Positions 22,729 to 34,752 of a stretch of 64,000 nucleotides of DNA are shown piece after piece. The translations under genes were made by a program, and so were the position numbers. Numbering within the stretch: the stretch's first letter is position 1; every line of letters begins with the position of its first letter. The notes beneath the pieces were generated by a model. That model was given only the letters and a program-made list of their open reading frames with translations, ran no database searches and was not told the DNA's origin. Origin of the DNA: Casuarius casuarius (lineage: Eukaryota; Chordata; Aves; Casuariiformes; Casuariidae); the NCBI GenBank assembly GCA_003342895.1, contig PTFA01000011.1, positions 1,446,629-1,510,628 on the forward strand, in the 5' to 3' direction.

Positions 22729-24483
22729 GGCAATTAAAGCTGTATAATAGCACTAAGGTACAGCTTCAGCTGTAAAAGGTGCAGTGCGATTTGCTTTACT
22801 TCTTTCACAAACATGTATTTGGTGATTGCACAGCTGAGCCTCTTGCTCCATGATTGCTTTCCCTACTGGTATCGCGATGCAGAAAATCTGCTCTCAGCAG
22901 GCCAAGTGACTCCCTTACAGGTTGTTTTGAGTTCAGGAAGGATTTCGTTTTCCTCAGCAAGGCTAAACCTGGTAAAACCTCAGCATTTCTTGGTTTTGCA
23001 GTGTGTTTTTTTGCTTATTTCTGGTCTCTAGCTTTTGTCGCATTAGTCATAACGGCACAACTGCGCTGAGAAATTAAGAAATAGGAGTCGGCAGCTGAGT
23101 ACCACAACATTCACGACATCCACAAGCAACAAGTGAAAATCTCCCCCAAAGAAAAGCTCCCTGCCAAGAGGGGAGAAGAGTCAAAGACTGCACTGAAAAA
23201 TATGGCTAAGCTGAGAAATACCTCTCCTAAGTGACACATAATGTCCTGCAAATTCGGGAACCTCCCAGACTGGCTCCACTTAACTAACAGGTGTGCTAAG
23301 CCAAAAATGTTGCGGCCAAATATTTAAAGCTGCCTGCAGCCATTGGTAGCTACAGCTAATTGCTTTAGCTTTTTTTTAGACTTGCGTGTTGCGTAGCATT
23401 TGTGTTGTAAGTAACTGCAAGATTTAATGTTGGAGCCGTGCGGGAGTGCAGGGATGTAAAAGACCTAGATCCAGATGAATGAAGGCATTTCCCCTTTGCT
23501 GAACATAAACTAAATCAGAAGGTAAATAGTTGTACGTTGAGGAGGAAAGGAGGAAGTTGTTTCATTTTTACGGAAGGATGAACAACATACAGCTCAAGCT
23601 TTCCAAAAAAAAAAAAAAAATCAAGCCCAAACCCTGAATCTCAAGGACAGAATTACAGTGGCAATTGATTAAACAATACACTTTAGGGACTTTTAAGGCT
23701 GCTACTTTGATGCTAGAAACAGGATTTTCTTTTTTTAAAAAAAAAAAGTCTATCCTTTAAATTTATGAATTAAGCTTATAATGGTGTTTCTTTGATCTAA
23801 AACAGACTGGTACAGTTACTCCGACAAAATGTAAAAGTCCAATTAATGTCTTTGGTTGGTAGACTCTGTACAAAGCAAGTTGGTAAGAGAGTCATATACC
23901 AAGACAGAAGGATAGTAAGCACACAGGTCTGTTTTGGTCTTTTGAATGAGTGGTAGAATAAGTGACTTTTCACTATTTCTGCCATTAGATATGCGGCTAA
24001 CTCCTGAGGTGATACTTCAAGCAAACACGTAAGAAATGGGTTTAAAAAATTGTATCCCAGAATTCTACTCAATTAGCAAGGGATTCAGTCAGAAGTATGA
24101 TACGTTCTCAGACACTGGGGATATCTGAAATACAAATTAGGATCTGAGTTGTACAGCTTTCTGGCTGTTCTTTAATACCTGAATTTGTATTCCACAGTGC
24201 TGGTTTAGGGTATGAAAACCATGTTTGCCATCAAAGAGTTCGCATTGGCCTGGAAGAATTTTTGGATTCTTTTAGTTCCTTGTTGCTGATTTTAAGCTTT
24301 TACAACAGGGGCATAAGCAGTTTGGGCATGGGAGTGCTCCTGTCCTTAACCACATGCAGCCAATAAAGGATGGGAACTTCCTAATCTTCATTGGGTTGTT
24401 TGCTTAAAAAAAGAAAGTCTCGAAAACAAATGATGTCATGACTGTCATTTGTTCACTCCTGCCATTTGCTTATTTGTTTTCAG
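22729..24483. other. Unique noncoding DNA
   Basis: No gene recognised. Short A/T homopolymers lie at 23606-23621 and 23730-23748. The 91-codon minus frame at 23797-24072 has no recognisable domain. Confidence 0.5.
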
Positions 24484-24603
24484 TGTGGAAAAAGTATCTG
24501 ATCGTCATCCTAATGAATCTAACCCATTCCTTCCATTTAGCAGGAACTTTTAATGGGAGAGTATCTGCTGCATATGAAAGGAGTTATCTGACAGACTTTC
24601 TAT
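24484..24603 (+). other. Candidate symmetric exon (unidentified)
   Basis: The pyrimidine-rich stretch GCTTATTTGTTTTCAG ends at 24483, and the segment runs 120 nt to CTAT followed by GTAAGTAGG at 24604. It is open throughout in one frame, with two bases before the first codon and one after the last, so both introns would be phase 1, the arrangement of exons that can be skipped without a frameshift. It would encode 39 residues starting WKKYLIVILMNLTHSFHLAG, a hydrophobic run that resembles part of a signal or membrane segment. I recognise no family. The chance of one open frame in 120 nt is considerable, so this rests mainly on the splice borders. Confidence 0.2.
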
Positions 24604-26329
24604 GTAAGTAGGCAAATTCTTTCATCACCTTCTAGGTTTTTTGTTTTTTGTTTTTTTAGGGTTGGGTGGTTTTTTTAATAACTCCTTAGTTCCTTGAATG
24701 GTTTGTTCCTACTGCCTATTCAGTTTTTCACAAGTATATCAACATGTAATTACCTCAGTGTTAGAACAATTCAACCATTTATTAACATGACTGGCTATTA
24801 AATGTTCATATAGCAGATTAATGTAATTAACTTCGTAACAGTTACAGTCCAGAAGTATATGGGAACACTGCATCCATCAAAACTAATGAAAGTGGCCATA
24901 AATATGAATGGGCCACTACTTGAGATGACTTAATGTTACACATACATGTGTTTCTAACAGAGCATGTCTGGCTCCTTTCTCTAGTATTGACTTCAAATAA
25001 CTTTACCCATTTTGAAAGGCATTCATTTAAGTTTTAAGTTACTTTGACAGATGAATAATTTTCATATTCTTCTGAGGTTAAGTGAGCACAGGGTATGTGA
25101 CTTTTTACTGAAAGAGCAATATTTATCTATAAGGAAAAGGAGAAAAAAACCTTACGTCAGTTTAAGAAACAGATCTTAACTCTCTGAATATCTATTTACA
25201 TAATGAATATTTTTGCTCAGAATCAAGTGAAGAGGGGTAAATCTGGAGGAAAAGATGCAGATTAAGTTCTCATATAAGGTGAGAACTTGACCCCTAAAGC
25301 TACCTCTTCACTTCTAATGGTGCATATGTTTTTTAATCATATAGTGAAACCAAACATTTGGCAAATGGTTAATAAAATCAGGGATAATAGGTTGACATTA
25401 TATTAAGTGTTCAGATCCCTGGTCTTGAAAAAGATACGTGAAACTATTTCTATTTTGTGTTTATATCTAAAACCACACAGAAATGTCTCTCTCTTCAGTG
25501 ACAGTCTCTTCTCTATGGAGATGTGTTGTACATTTGCATATTCATACAGCGTGGGATGAATATCACAACCACTAGAGTTTGGAGACTTTTTTCCTTCANA
25601 GTTCACACGGGACAAATACTTAGCCTGCATTGCTCTATGCAGAAGCCACCTCCCTGCAGGATTCCCCTTTTCTGTCAGATGCAGAAATCCATTATCATAC
25701 ACAGATCTCAAAGTAGAGGAAAAAATTGATAGGTTGTGTATGTGAAGAATATGATGTGAAGAACCACCAGTCAAACAGAACTGCAGGATTATTTTTTCTA
25801 ATATAGTATCACATCTAAGCACTTCTGCAGTTGTGTGATAATTGGAAAAGAGTTCATATGGTTGCAGATACCCAGAATCAAGACATTCTCCAGGTTTGGA
25901 ACAAGGGAAGCTTGAACATCTGCAGAGTCTACCTTAATTACAGTTGATGCTCTGTGGTACTAGTCTCGTATCAGATTTTCACAGCTGGTTAGGGTCTGAT
26001 TAGGGTCTCTGGTGAGATACCTCGGACTTTGGATCATTCAGCTAATGACAGCAGGAGATGAGGAAACCAGGTAAATAGCTTTGCCTTGTGTAAGTAAAAA
26101 ATAAGCACTTTTGATATGCAGTGTTTAAAATGGTGCCTTGGCTCTGCATGCAAAAGCATTTGTGAAAGTCAGCAAGGTGATCATCTGGCTGAGGTAAAAG
26201 TTCATTTCAGGCTTGTATAGAATGTGTGGACTGGTCCACAAGGAAGCTTTTACCGATAGAAAAAATGAAGAATAAAACCTAAAAATTATTATAATGTGGA
26301 TTTCCCAGGAGCCTTTATTTTAAAAAAAA
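24604..26329. other. Unique noncoding DNA
   Basis: Contains a 9-bp-stem hairpin at 25264-25288 (arms AAGTTCTCA and TGAGAACTT, 7-nt loop) and an 11-bp tandem pair with TTAGGGTCT at 25987-26008. No gene seen. Confidence 0.5.
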
Positions 26330-26353
26330 GGGGGGGGGGGGGTAGGGGGAGGG
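26330..26353 (+). repeat. G-run, G-quadruplex-capable
   Basis: Thirteen consecutive G are followed by TA, five G, A and three G, directly after an A8 run. This is enough G-runs for an intramolecular quadruplex on the plus strand. Confidence 0.8.
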
Positions 26354-26490
26354 CTGTGCAGAGGTTGCCTAGTTCTTCAAAGAGTTTCAACCAGTTAATC
26401 CTGAGGAGTAGAAAGAAGGTAGCAGCCATCACTGACGAAGCTTCAACTGTTCCTGGAAAATAGACACAAATCAGCCTGATTGCTGAGGCG

Positions 26491-26540
26491 CTTTCCCCCC
26501 TCTTTCTCCCTCTTCCTTTCCCCCCCTTCCCCACCCCTGC
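26491..26540 (-). repeat. Polypyrimidine tract, G-quadruplex-capable on minus strand
   Basis: About 50 nt of nearly pure C/T with several C-runs of three to seven. The complementary strand carries the matching G-runs, opposite in strand to the G-run about 150 bp upstream. Confidence 0.75.
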
Positions 26541-26727
26541 CATGAGATTACAGTGTTCACAAGAATAACACGGTAAAATGCTCTGACTCTCAGTTTTCAC
26601 ATTGTGGCTATAACAGTAATGCCAATTGCTTGACAAAAGTTTGAAGCTTTAGGAATTCACAGGGCAACCAAGGGAAAGAGCTAAACAGTGTAAAAGAAAA
26701 TCTGTAAATTTGAGTCATTTCACAAGT

Positions 26728-26840
26728 GGCTGGTTCTGCAATATGATGTTACATGCATTTACATGCATATAATGATTGCCTTCACAGAAGTTAATGGAAT
26801 AATGTGGGTACAAATACAATGTAGGAACACAATCCAGCCA
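26728..26840. mobile_element. Probable ancient amniote repeat fragment
   Basis: The 'ctgcaa...ttacatgcatttacatgcata...aagttaatgga...gtacaaat...' pattern, partly palindromic about its centre, resembles a very old interspersed repeat shared by birds, turtles and crocodilians. Recognised by pattern only; family not assigned. Confidence 0.35.
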
Positions 26841-29800
26841 AGTAGTCACCTTCATAGAGGGAATGCTGGTGTCTGGAAAGAGGATATCAGAAGCTTCTCT
26901 AATTTACAGTAGGAAGCTTATTCTTTTAGTGATTGCTGCAATCTCGACAAAGTCTATTGGCAATGTTGCTTCAGCTCTGCTCCCAGTGGGCTGCTATTAC
27001 TGTGTGTTCCCTAAAATAAATGGGATTGCCCTCCTGAGGATGAGCTCTGTCCTCACTGAGCAGCTGAAGTGGAGCAGAGGCTAGAGGCAGGACTGGACAA
27101 GAAACAAGCGCAAAGCTGTGCCTCACTAGTGATGGCCAAGTCATTAAGGAATTGTCATGTTGTGAACGTATGAAGAGATTATTTCAAAGCAGCCATGCTA
27201 ATTTCTTACCATTACAAAATGTAGAGCAAACAAAATGGATGCTCCAGTAAGTTATTTACATTAGTGTGCTTCAAAGCAGATGGAGCGCTTTATATCCCAT
27301 TATGAAAGCCATGCAAGTTACAGTGACATGGCTCCTAATTTTGAACAACTTAAACTACACCATCTGCATTTAACAAAGCTCCATATGCACGGATGTGATC
27401 TAACTTGGCTGCCTGTATCTGTTAACAACATGTGCAAAATAGATACCAACACGCAGAATCTAAAGATACTTTGGCAGGTTTTATGAAAGGAACTGGAAAT
27501 GTTTGCAGTGCCCCTTCTGTCTTCACTATCCGAACCCCAAACGGGGGGCAGCAGTAATCCTGGGACAGAATTATTGCCTCCTGTTGAGAGGTTTTTGATA
27601 CATACATTTGCCAGATTCAGCAGATTGGTCATCCAGTTTTAGCCAATGCAGGTTCTTTAACTTTTCTTTTCTTTTCTTTTCTTTCTTTTTTTTGGCAGAA
27701 GGTTTCTTCGTATCTTCATCCCCTAGGCAATCTGGATAGTCAGTATGTAGTTTTGGATGTCCATATTCAAAGCACAATCCTTTTGCCATTGATGCAGCAC
27801 ACTGCTATGCAAATTTTTGCGTAAGGGAGCTGTGGACTTCAGCTTAATTAAGAATGGGAAAGTTAATCCTTCCTTGGAAAATGAATGTACATTGAGCCAA
27901 ATAGTCCCGGCTACCCAGGACACAAACCAGCATCCAAATGTTTGAGCATATAGTCATAAGGGAGAATTTTTATGCTTGGCAGTAAGAGGAATTGTTTTGC
28001 TGTTTCTTCAAAAAGCATTTAACACAACCTATAGCTAAAATAGAAGGGACTTGTGGGGGCATGTTTGGTTTTTATCTGTATTGGCTGTTACTTCGGAGGG
28101 AGAAAACTCCAGGATGTGACAATCCCCAGGACCCGAGCTTCACATATGTAGTTCTTCCCCTGAATTGCAAGAACTTGAAATACTTGGGATTTGAAGACTG
28201 TGTCTAGAACTTCTTGCTCAAACAAAGGAAAATTCCAGGTGAACCAAAATGAAATTTCCTATAAGCTTGCATGTGGAGAAATAAGGGAGGCAGTCTACAG
28301 TACATAGCGCTTTCAACTGTTACAGGTGAGCTGTGCAGGGTGAGTGACTCGTCTGACTACATTTTCCTCCATAGCGGCTAAAAAGAGCAACACAGGACTA
28401 GTAGTCTCTCAGATCTAGCCCTCCCTTGGTCATACCCTCACCTATCCTTTCCCTGTCCCACCCAGCAAGTCTTTGGTCTCAAGCAGAGTGAATTGCTGGT
28501 GAGCTCTCGCAATGACAGACATCCTATGTTCGGAGGTTTCTGTGAATCATCTCTTTGTGAGGGATGATAGCTGCTGAGGTTCCACTGCATTTAGTTCATC
28601 TTCAGGCTGGACTGCTTATCCTTGAAAGATAAACAAACCACTCAATTAAGGAAGAAAAAAAAATCAAAGAAGTGAAGATTTAAAAAAAGTAGTAAATGGA
28701 GAACACAGCATGATTGAAAAGTGAAAGAGAATCATGAATGTATATTTTCACAGAAATCTGGATGTGAGGGATTGGACTGACTGTAATAGATTCCCCCCAC
28801 CCCTGCTTCCCCCCTTTCCATTCTGCTGTCTCTGATATGGAGATTTACACTGACCTTTGGGCTTTTACATCTTGCAATTTGCCAGCTCTTTGATAGAAAG
28901 CACATTCTCACTGGCCACTTAATTCCTTTCTGATCGGTATTATGTGACACCAGCAATCAGAGGGCCTTTGATTCACTGGGACAAAGGGGGGAATGAAAAT
29001 GTACTTTCCTCCCCCCTCCCCCCCCCAACACAGGACTGCCATAGTCCCGTGAGCTGACTGTAATCCAGCTTCCATTTTTCCTTTCCTGTTCTTTAGTGAT
29101 GTTGTAAACCCAGCTTTAAGGCTAAACAAGAACGAGATAAAACAAGTTCTTTTATGATTTGAATACCTAGGGAATAAATCTTTTTATCTCCTGCTAACTT
29201 CAGGTGCAGGCAGTAAAACAGCCTTTCTGTATTAACATTGAATAGGACAGGCCCATTCCACTTTGCTTGAAGCATCAGTTTCATTTGTACAGGGACACGT
29301 ATGTAACCATATAAAGCAGTAAGGCAAAAATATGAGNTTTTTTTCAAAAAGACTACAATTAGAGGAGGAGATGGGAAACACACTAAGCATTAGATGCTGG
29401 CACCTCTTACAGTCTCATGTATCAAACCAGGTCCTGCCCTTGGGAAGTGGAGGGGGGAAGGGGATGAGATCTTAGTATTCAGCTCTCTGCAGAAGAGGTT
29501 AAGGGATGCCTTACAGACACAGCAGGCACAGGCCGTGAAACCACCATTGGTTAACATTTTCACTGGAGGATTCTCAGGAGACTCCATTAAGAATTAGTTC
29601 TTGATGCTGGGGCCAATTTTGTCTTTTCTCAGTGAAACAACTTTAATATTGAATATGCAAATAATAAGGATTAAAATAAAAAAGGAAATGGAGTTTAGAA
29701 GTGAGGAGAAATATTATCCTTCAGTTGACTGTGTTATAGCACATTTCTCCTAGGTGTTCCTGAAGCATCTGCTTTGAGTACGTATGTACTCCTTTCCCAA

Positions 29801-32758
29801 GGAGATCCCATAATTCTGACTTCATGTTTAGTCGGTTGTTGGAGTATTGCTTGAACATTGTTTACCAAATGACGGTGTAACTGCATATTAAAACAAAAAA
29901 GGCTTCTCTTTTTTTGTAATCAATGTAACATTGCAAATGGATTCATTTAACATTACATGTGTGATACACTTAAATGATTTTAAATCTGATATAAGGTAAC
30001 CTAAATATTTTGGGGTGGAGAGCTGAAATAATATTAGGTAGGTTTGAAAGCTGCTCAGAACACTATCAAATGGATAAACTGTACTCACAATATTCCATTT
30101 AAACATGTTCAAAATCTTTCCCATGTTGTTTCATCAAAGCTTTTGTCGGTTTTGTATTTTTGAAGTGAGCGATTCTAGCTCATTTTTACAAGAGAGGCTT
30201 AAGTACAATGAGTAGGTAGAGAAAATAACTGATTAAAATCACAAGATTTTTAATATGAAAAAAGTAGTTCTGACAAAATTCCACATCAAGAAAATACTTA
30301 GAATTTTGGGGTTTGTTCTGATATAGAACAAAAACAAATTTCTAACCACAAGAGGTGTGGTTTATTTCAAGTGTATCTATCAAGAATGCATATTGTTTAT
30401 TTAAATTCTCACCAGTTGAGCTATGCAACTCACCAAAACAGTCTCTGTATATGTTACTTGTATAAATCATCTGTGCTTGAAATAGTCTTGTCTGCCTAAG
30501 GGACATGGTGCCTCAGGTGTTAAGCTGCTGAATTGCTTAGCAAAGGTGTTTCTTTAAAGGGGAGCTATCAGGTTAGCCGTGATCTAGGCCAAACAGATCT
30601 CAGGAGTTTGGAGAATCATCATTCCTACAAGGACATAGAAAGTACACTTGCAGCTCCAGTTACAAGTAGGTGTACTGGAGAGTCTGCAAGGAAATAGAGC
30701 ACTCTTTCCCCAGAGTGGGAATAGTTGCTAGAANTCTTTAGTTATGAACTGAAGAGAAATTTGTCAAGATCATAGCAATGAAAGATCTCCACAGTGGTTC
30801 TAGAGCTTGAAAAGACTGAGGAATTTTTTTGTAAGGCAAATTCCTTGCTTTTTGCAAAAGCAAATGATGAACCAAGGCAGCTGAAGAGTAGGTTTCATGT
30901 GCGGATCTTCACCCTTCAAGGTAACCCACCAGCCAGAAAGAAGTGAAGACTTGGACAGGCTGGTCCCAGAGAAGAGAAACCCTTGCATCAACCAGTGTTC
31001 TGTAAATTTGAAGTATTCCTGTAGGCAAATTTTGGAGAAGAATTAAGAAATTCACCAGCTTTAAAAGTTTCCGACACACCAGAATATTTCATAATCTCTC
31101 ATTGCTGTTTGTTAGCTATGTCTGCATGGATGGGTTCTCACTCTTTCAGGAGCTGCATATAAAAAAAGATGCAGTGAACTGAGCACTTAAAATAGTGTGA
31201 ACTACCTGCTTCGCTCTTTCATTTTACGTAAATGTGTGCTCTTGGTACATGCACTGCATTCTCTGCTCTGCCATTGTGGAATGCAGTGCATCTGTACACG
31301 AGTGCCTGAATAGTGTGAGATCTCACTCCATAACCATTGCCTAGCACTTCATTCCCCAATTCACGTATTAGATCACCTGGAAGCAGAAAGGAAAGTGCCA
31401 AAAAGTGGTGTGGAAAGTTGTCTCGGAGCTTCTGACCTGAATAGTCAGAGACACTATTCTTTTGAGTGATATAGTTTTGAGCGATTACAGTTTTTGATAC
31501 CCACCTTTAATTGCAAGGAATGAGTATGCCATATCCAAAAACACTCAAATGTTATGAGCTTTTTCTTTCTCATTTTCTAACTTCTAAGCAGCCAGTAACC
31601 CCTCCAGGGCTCTGTTTTGCCTTTTTAGTCTTCTACATGGAAAGAATGTGATCTCTGACCAGTATTTTTTTCTTGTTTTCCAATAGACAAGAATGAAAAT
31701 AAACTAATAAATGGTGTTTGTTTGCAGTTATTCTTCCCAAAGTGGGTGCTCATCTTGGATAACTCAGACTTCTTATGTACAGGCTAAGAAGCTATTTTTT
31801 GGGTTGTCCATCATATGAAAACTATAGGTATTTTTCAAAATTTTGCATTGCAGGCATAGTTTGCCTTCAGCTCATTTAGATGCTTATAAAATTGACTGAA
31901 GATTTCCTGGAGTACTTCCACATATGCTAAGAAAGATGATTATTCAAACCGTACACTTATTCAAGCATAAAATGTGACACTGCTGTTTTTAGGAAGCTGC
32001 TCAACAACTCCTTATTGCAAAAACAGGCAGAGNAGAGATCAGCTGCCTCCTAGAATAAGCATTTTAGCCCTGCGGTGACTTTAGGGCAAAGGATTACTGG
32101 TTTGTAAGAGTAATCCACCTGCCTGAGTTCCCACTGTGAAGACAATTCAAATCTACAGTTAATCTATTTGGAGTAATATTTTTTGGAAAGCTACTGGTCT
32201 GTAGGATGGCTGCAGGGAGACTAAAAAATGTTAAACANGTTCCTTGAAAGTTATAATTGACTATTGTCAATAAATGAGTATTTGACAAGGAAATCTGTCA
32301 TCAAATGTGGGTCTATATTTTTTTGATTCACTTTCCATCATAATAAATAAAGAGAAAACCTATTCTGGCTTAGTTAATGGAATTCATTAATAAGTGTTAC
32401 AGAGTTTAGAAGGATTTTAGAAATGTTACAAATTGATGAATATAACAGCATGAATATGTACAATTGAGAAATGGTTATTGTTTTAGGTCACTAACAGGGG
32501 ATAAGAAGATAAGTAATAGTCCAAATGCTAGGAGAGGGAGAAGCAGCTTAAATGACCCATCTTGATTTTATTCATACCAGATCAAATGCTAAATTAAAAT
32601 TCTGTACAGTATTAGTGAGAGCAAAAACCTTTCTAAGACCGTGCTAGTTTATGCAAGGGATTCTACATCATGGCTCTACATAATCAGGGTCTAGTTGCAA
32701 TGACCCAGGAGACATTTAAAGGGCAGTACCATAACATAGATGGATTTTTTTTTTTTAG
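26841..32758. other. Unique noncoding DNA with C-rich tracts
   Basis: A (CTTTT)4 repeat lies at 27661-27693. C-runs at 28793-28818 and 29011-29026 give G-rich tracts on the minus strand. Many short frames occur on both strands (60-105 codons), none with a domain I can name. Confidence 0.5.
27661..27693. repeat. (CTTTT)n microsatellite
   Basis: Four CTTTT units followed by CTTTCTTTTTTTT. It is followed by GGCAG, so it could also act as a polypyrimidine tract for a plus-strand acceptor. Confidence 0.85.
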
Positions 32759-32930
32759 CCATCCAGAAAGAAAATAGTTCTACTTCATGAACAGAATGCC
32801 TCTGGTGAGATCTGCATAGAAGGTTATCTACTGACTGTAGAAGATCCTCAACCTGACATTGAATCATCCAGCACTGAATGCTGGATCTAATTAGGGAAGC
32901 TGAGGTGTTTCCTGAATGCCCTCTAAGCAG
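32759..32930 (+). other. Candidate terminal exon (unidentified)
   Basis: A T12 tract followed by AG ends at 32758, and the segment ends with TAAGCAG followed by GTGAGAC at 32931. In the first frame it is open for 43 codons and stops with TAA at 32888-32890. The peptide (it includes EICIEGYLLTVEDPQPDIES) is acidic and of ordinary composition, without a recognised domain. With a stop 40 nt before the donor it would be a penultimate exon with the stop in it, or a noncoding exon. The minus-strand frame across the same region is probably a shadow. Confidence 0.2.
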
Positions 32931-34645
32931 GTGAGACTTGAACATTTTGGATTTGAGATACAGTCCTCAACCATCCCACTGACCTTAACTATAAAATTCT
33001 GGTCAATCAGGCAAAATTGCTTGTGGTTTGGCTTGCCTACCTGAAAAGTAGGGAGGAGATTGTTGGGTTCTTGTTAATATGCCTTTAAAATACTACTATA
33101 AAATTATGTGCTTATTAAATGTATTTTGATTAAAAGACTACAAGGCCTGGAAATTCAGTAAATACCTTAAACTATGGTATCAGTTGCTCTCTGTTGTCAA
33201 GAGAATGATGCATTTTGCTTAAAATAGAAGAGGGAATTATCTGCTATGAACTCACATTGAAAAGTCAATTTACCAAATATTTGTTTTTCTTGGAAGAATA
33301 ATATAAAAAACTGTTTGGAATAAGTAGAATTAATTCCATGAGATTTATAGGAATTCTTAATGAGATGGAANAAACAGTAGCTTTGAAGTAGATAGGAAAC
33401 AAGCATAATGTTTTTGGTTTTCTATCTTTTGCTTTTTCTTTTTCTTCTCTTTCCCTGTTTTGTCTGAAATCATATGATGATCTTTTGTTGAATAGTTATT
33501 TTAGAATATAGACATTGTGAAATAAAAATAAACAAATCAAGTGTTAAGAAGACATTAATTTACATCCTGTTAACAGTCCCTTGTTTGATGAGCAGCAGCT
33601 AATTTAATCATAGGCATCGTTTATAAAAGGAATTGAGCCTGAAGCCATTGTACCTAGCTCATTTAAAAGGTAATTCTATGTACTGTTCTCTGTGACCAAT
33701 TGCCATGTGGGATCTGAGCCTAGGTGTGAGACCCCTGTGCTCTAGCTTGAAACTTAGAGCAATCTTCCCATTCAGATGCCACTGACTGACTCTCTCCCTT
33801 ATGAAAAGTAAGCAGCTCCCAAGACCACTACTGGGGGAGGGGAACAAATGTGGGAGGAGAGGATGTGCTTTCTTTTGAAAACGTTCCCATATTTCCCTAT
33901 TCAGTTTAGGTGTTACAGCCTCCAGTGAGGAACGTCAGAACCAGGAACCCCTTGTCCATTTCTGAAAAGATAAGACTACTAAAATATTACATGAGGGCCC
34001 AGGGATCTTCAGCTAGTAGAAATCATTACTGCTGAGCTGACAGCAAAGGAGTGGCACTGATTGCTGCCAGCTGAGGCCTTGGGATAGTTCAATGTGGGGG
34101 CAGAAGGATAGAAGGTACAAATAAGCTCTTGTAAGACAAGCCTTAATTTTCATTGATGTAGAACTCCATTTAATTTGCCAATATGGATTGAGAGTAGTTA
34201 TCAAGTTTATTTATAACTGTTAGGCTGGAAATTCATGAAAGGGTGCTTTCCTTACAGTCTGTATTTTATACTTGTAATGGAACTGAAAAATAACTGGCCC
34301 AAATCAATTAAGTTGTTTTATGCAGCATTGCAAGTTTTATGTTAGTATATTTGAAAATAACAAACACATAGGCATTACTTTTCTGGGTTATTAGTATCAT
34401 ATATCTATAAAATATATAACTGATTAATTACCAAAATGAAAGAGCAGCAAGTTCTTTAGCATTTATTGATTAGCCTACAGGAAACAAACAACCTGATCTG
34501 CTAAATATGCTATCCGCCTCTATTGAAACTAGAAACTAAGATCTGACCTTTACTGAGAGCCACGTAGTCATTTCATATTAACCGTTTTACAGCTGGAAAT
34601 GCTAGATTTGCCACTGCTANATGACTAACTGTGATTTCTGAACAG
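32931..34645. other. Unique noncoding DNA
   Basis: No gene or repeat recognised. Confidence 0.5.
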
Positions 34646-34752
34646 GTTTCTCATGGAGGCCTCCTTTGAGCCNAGTGATGCACGCTGCACCAGGACTGAC
34701 CGCCTTCACAGATCTCCGTTCACCGCACGCCAGCAGTCCCCGGCTGCCTGCT
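34646..34752 (+). other. Candidate ATG-containing exon in a CpG-rich patch
   Basis: TTTCTGAACAG ends at 34645, and CTGCT followed by GTAAGTCC (34753) closes a 107-nt segment. An ATG at 34653-34655 opens a frame that stays open through the segment and, unspliced, for 54 codons to TAG at 34815. The start reads MEASFEPSDARCTRTDRLHR; one codon holds an N. Several CpGs are clustered here in AT-rich surroundings. The acceptor has a poor pyrimidine tract, so the segment could also be a first exon. I recognise no protein family. Downstream to about 35,350 the base composition stays moderately GC-rich without further signals. Confidence 0.2.

Noticed and set aside
22291..22753. Overlapping 86-149-codon frames on both strands
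   Set aside because: They lie in the GC-rich insertion, where stops are scarce in every frame; proline/alanine/glycine-rich peptides follow from composition.
25987..26008. Two TTAGGG words, telomere-like
   Set aside because: Only two copies in an 11-bp tandem pair; not an interstitial telomeric array.
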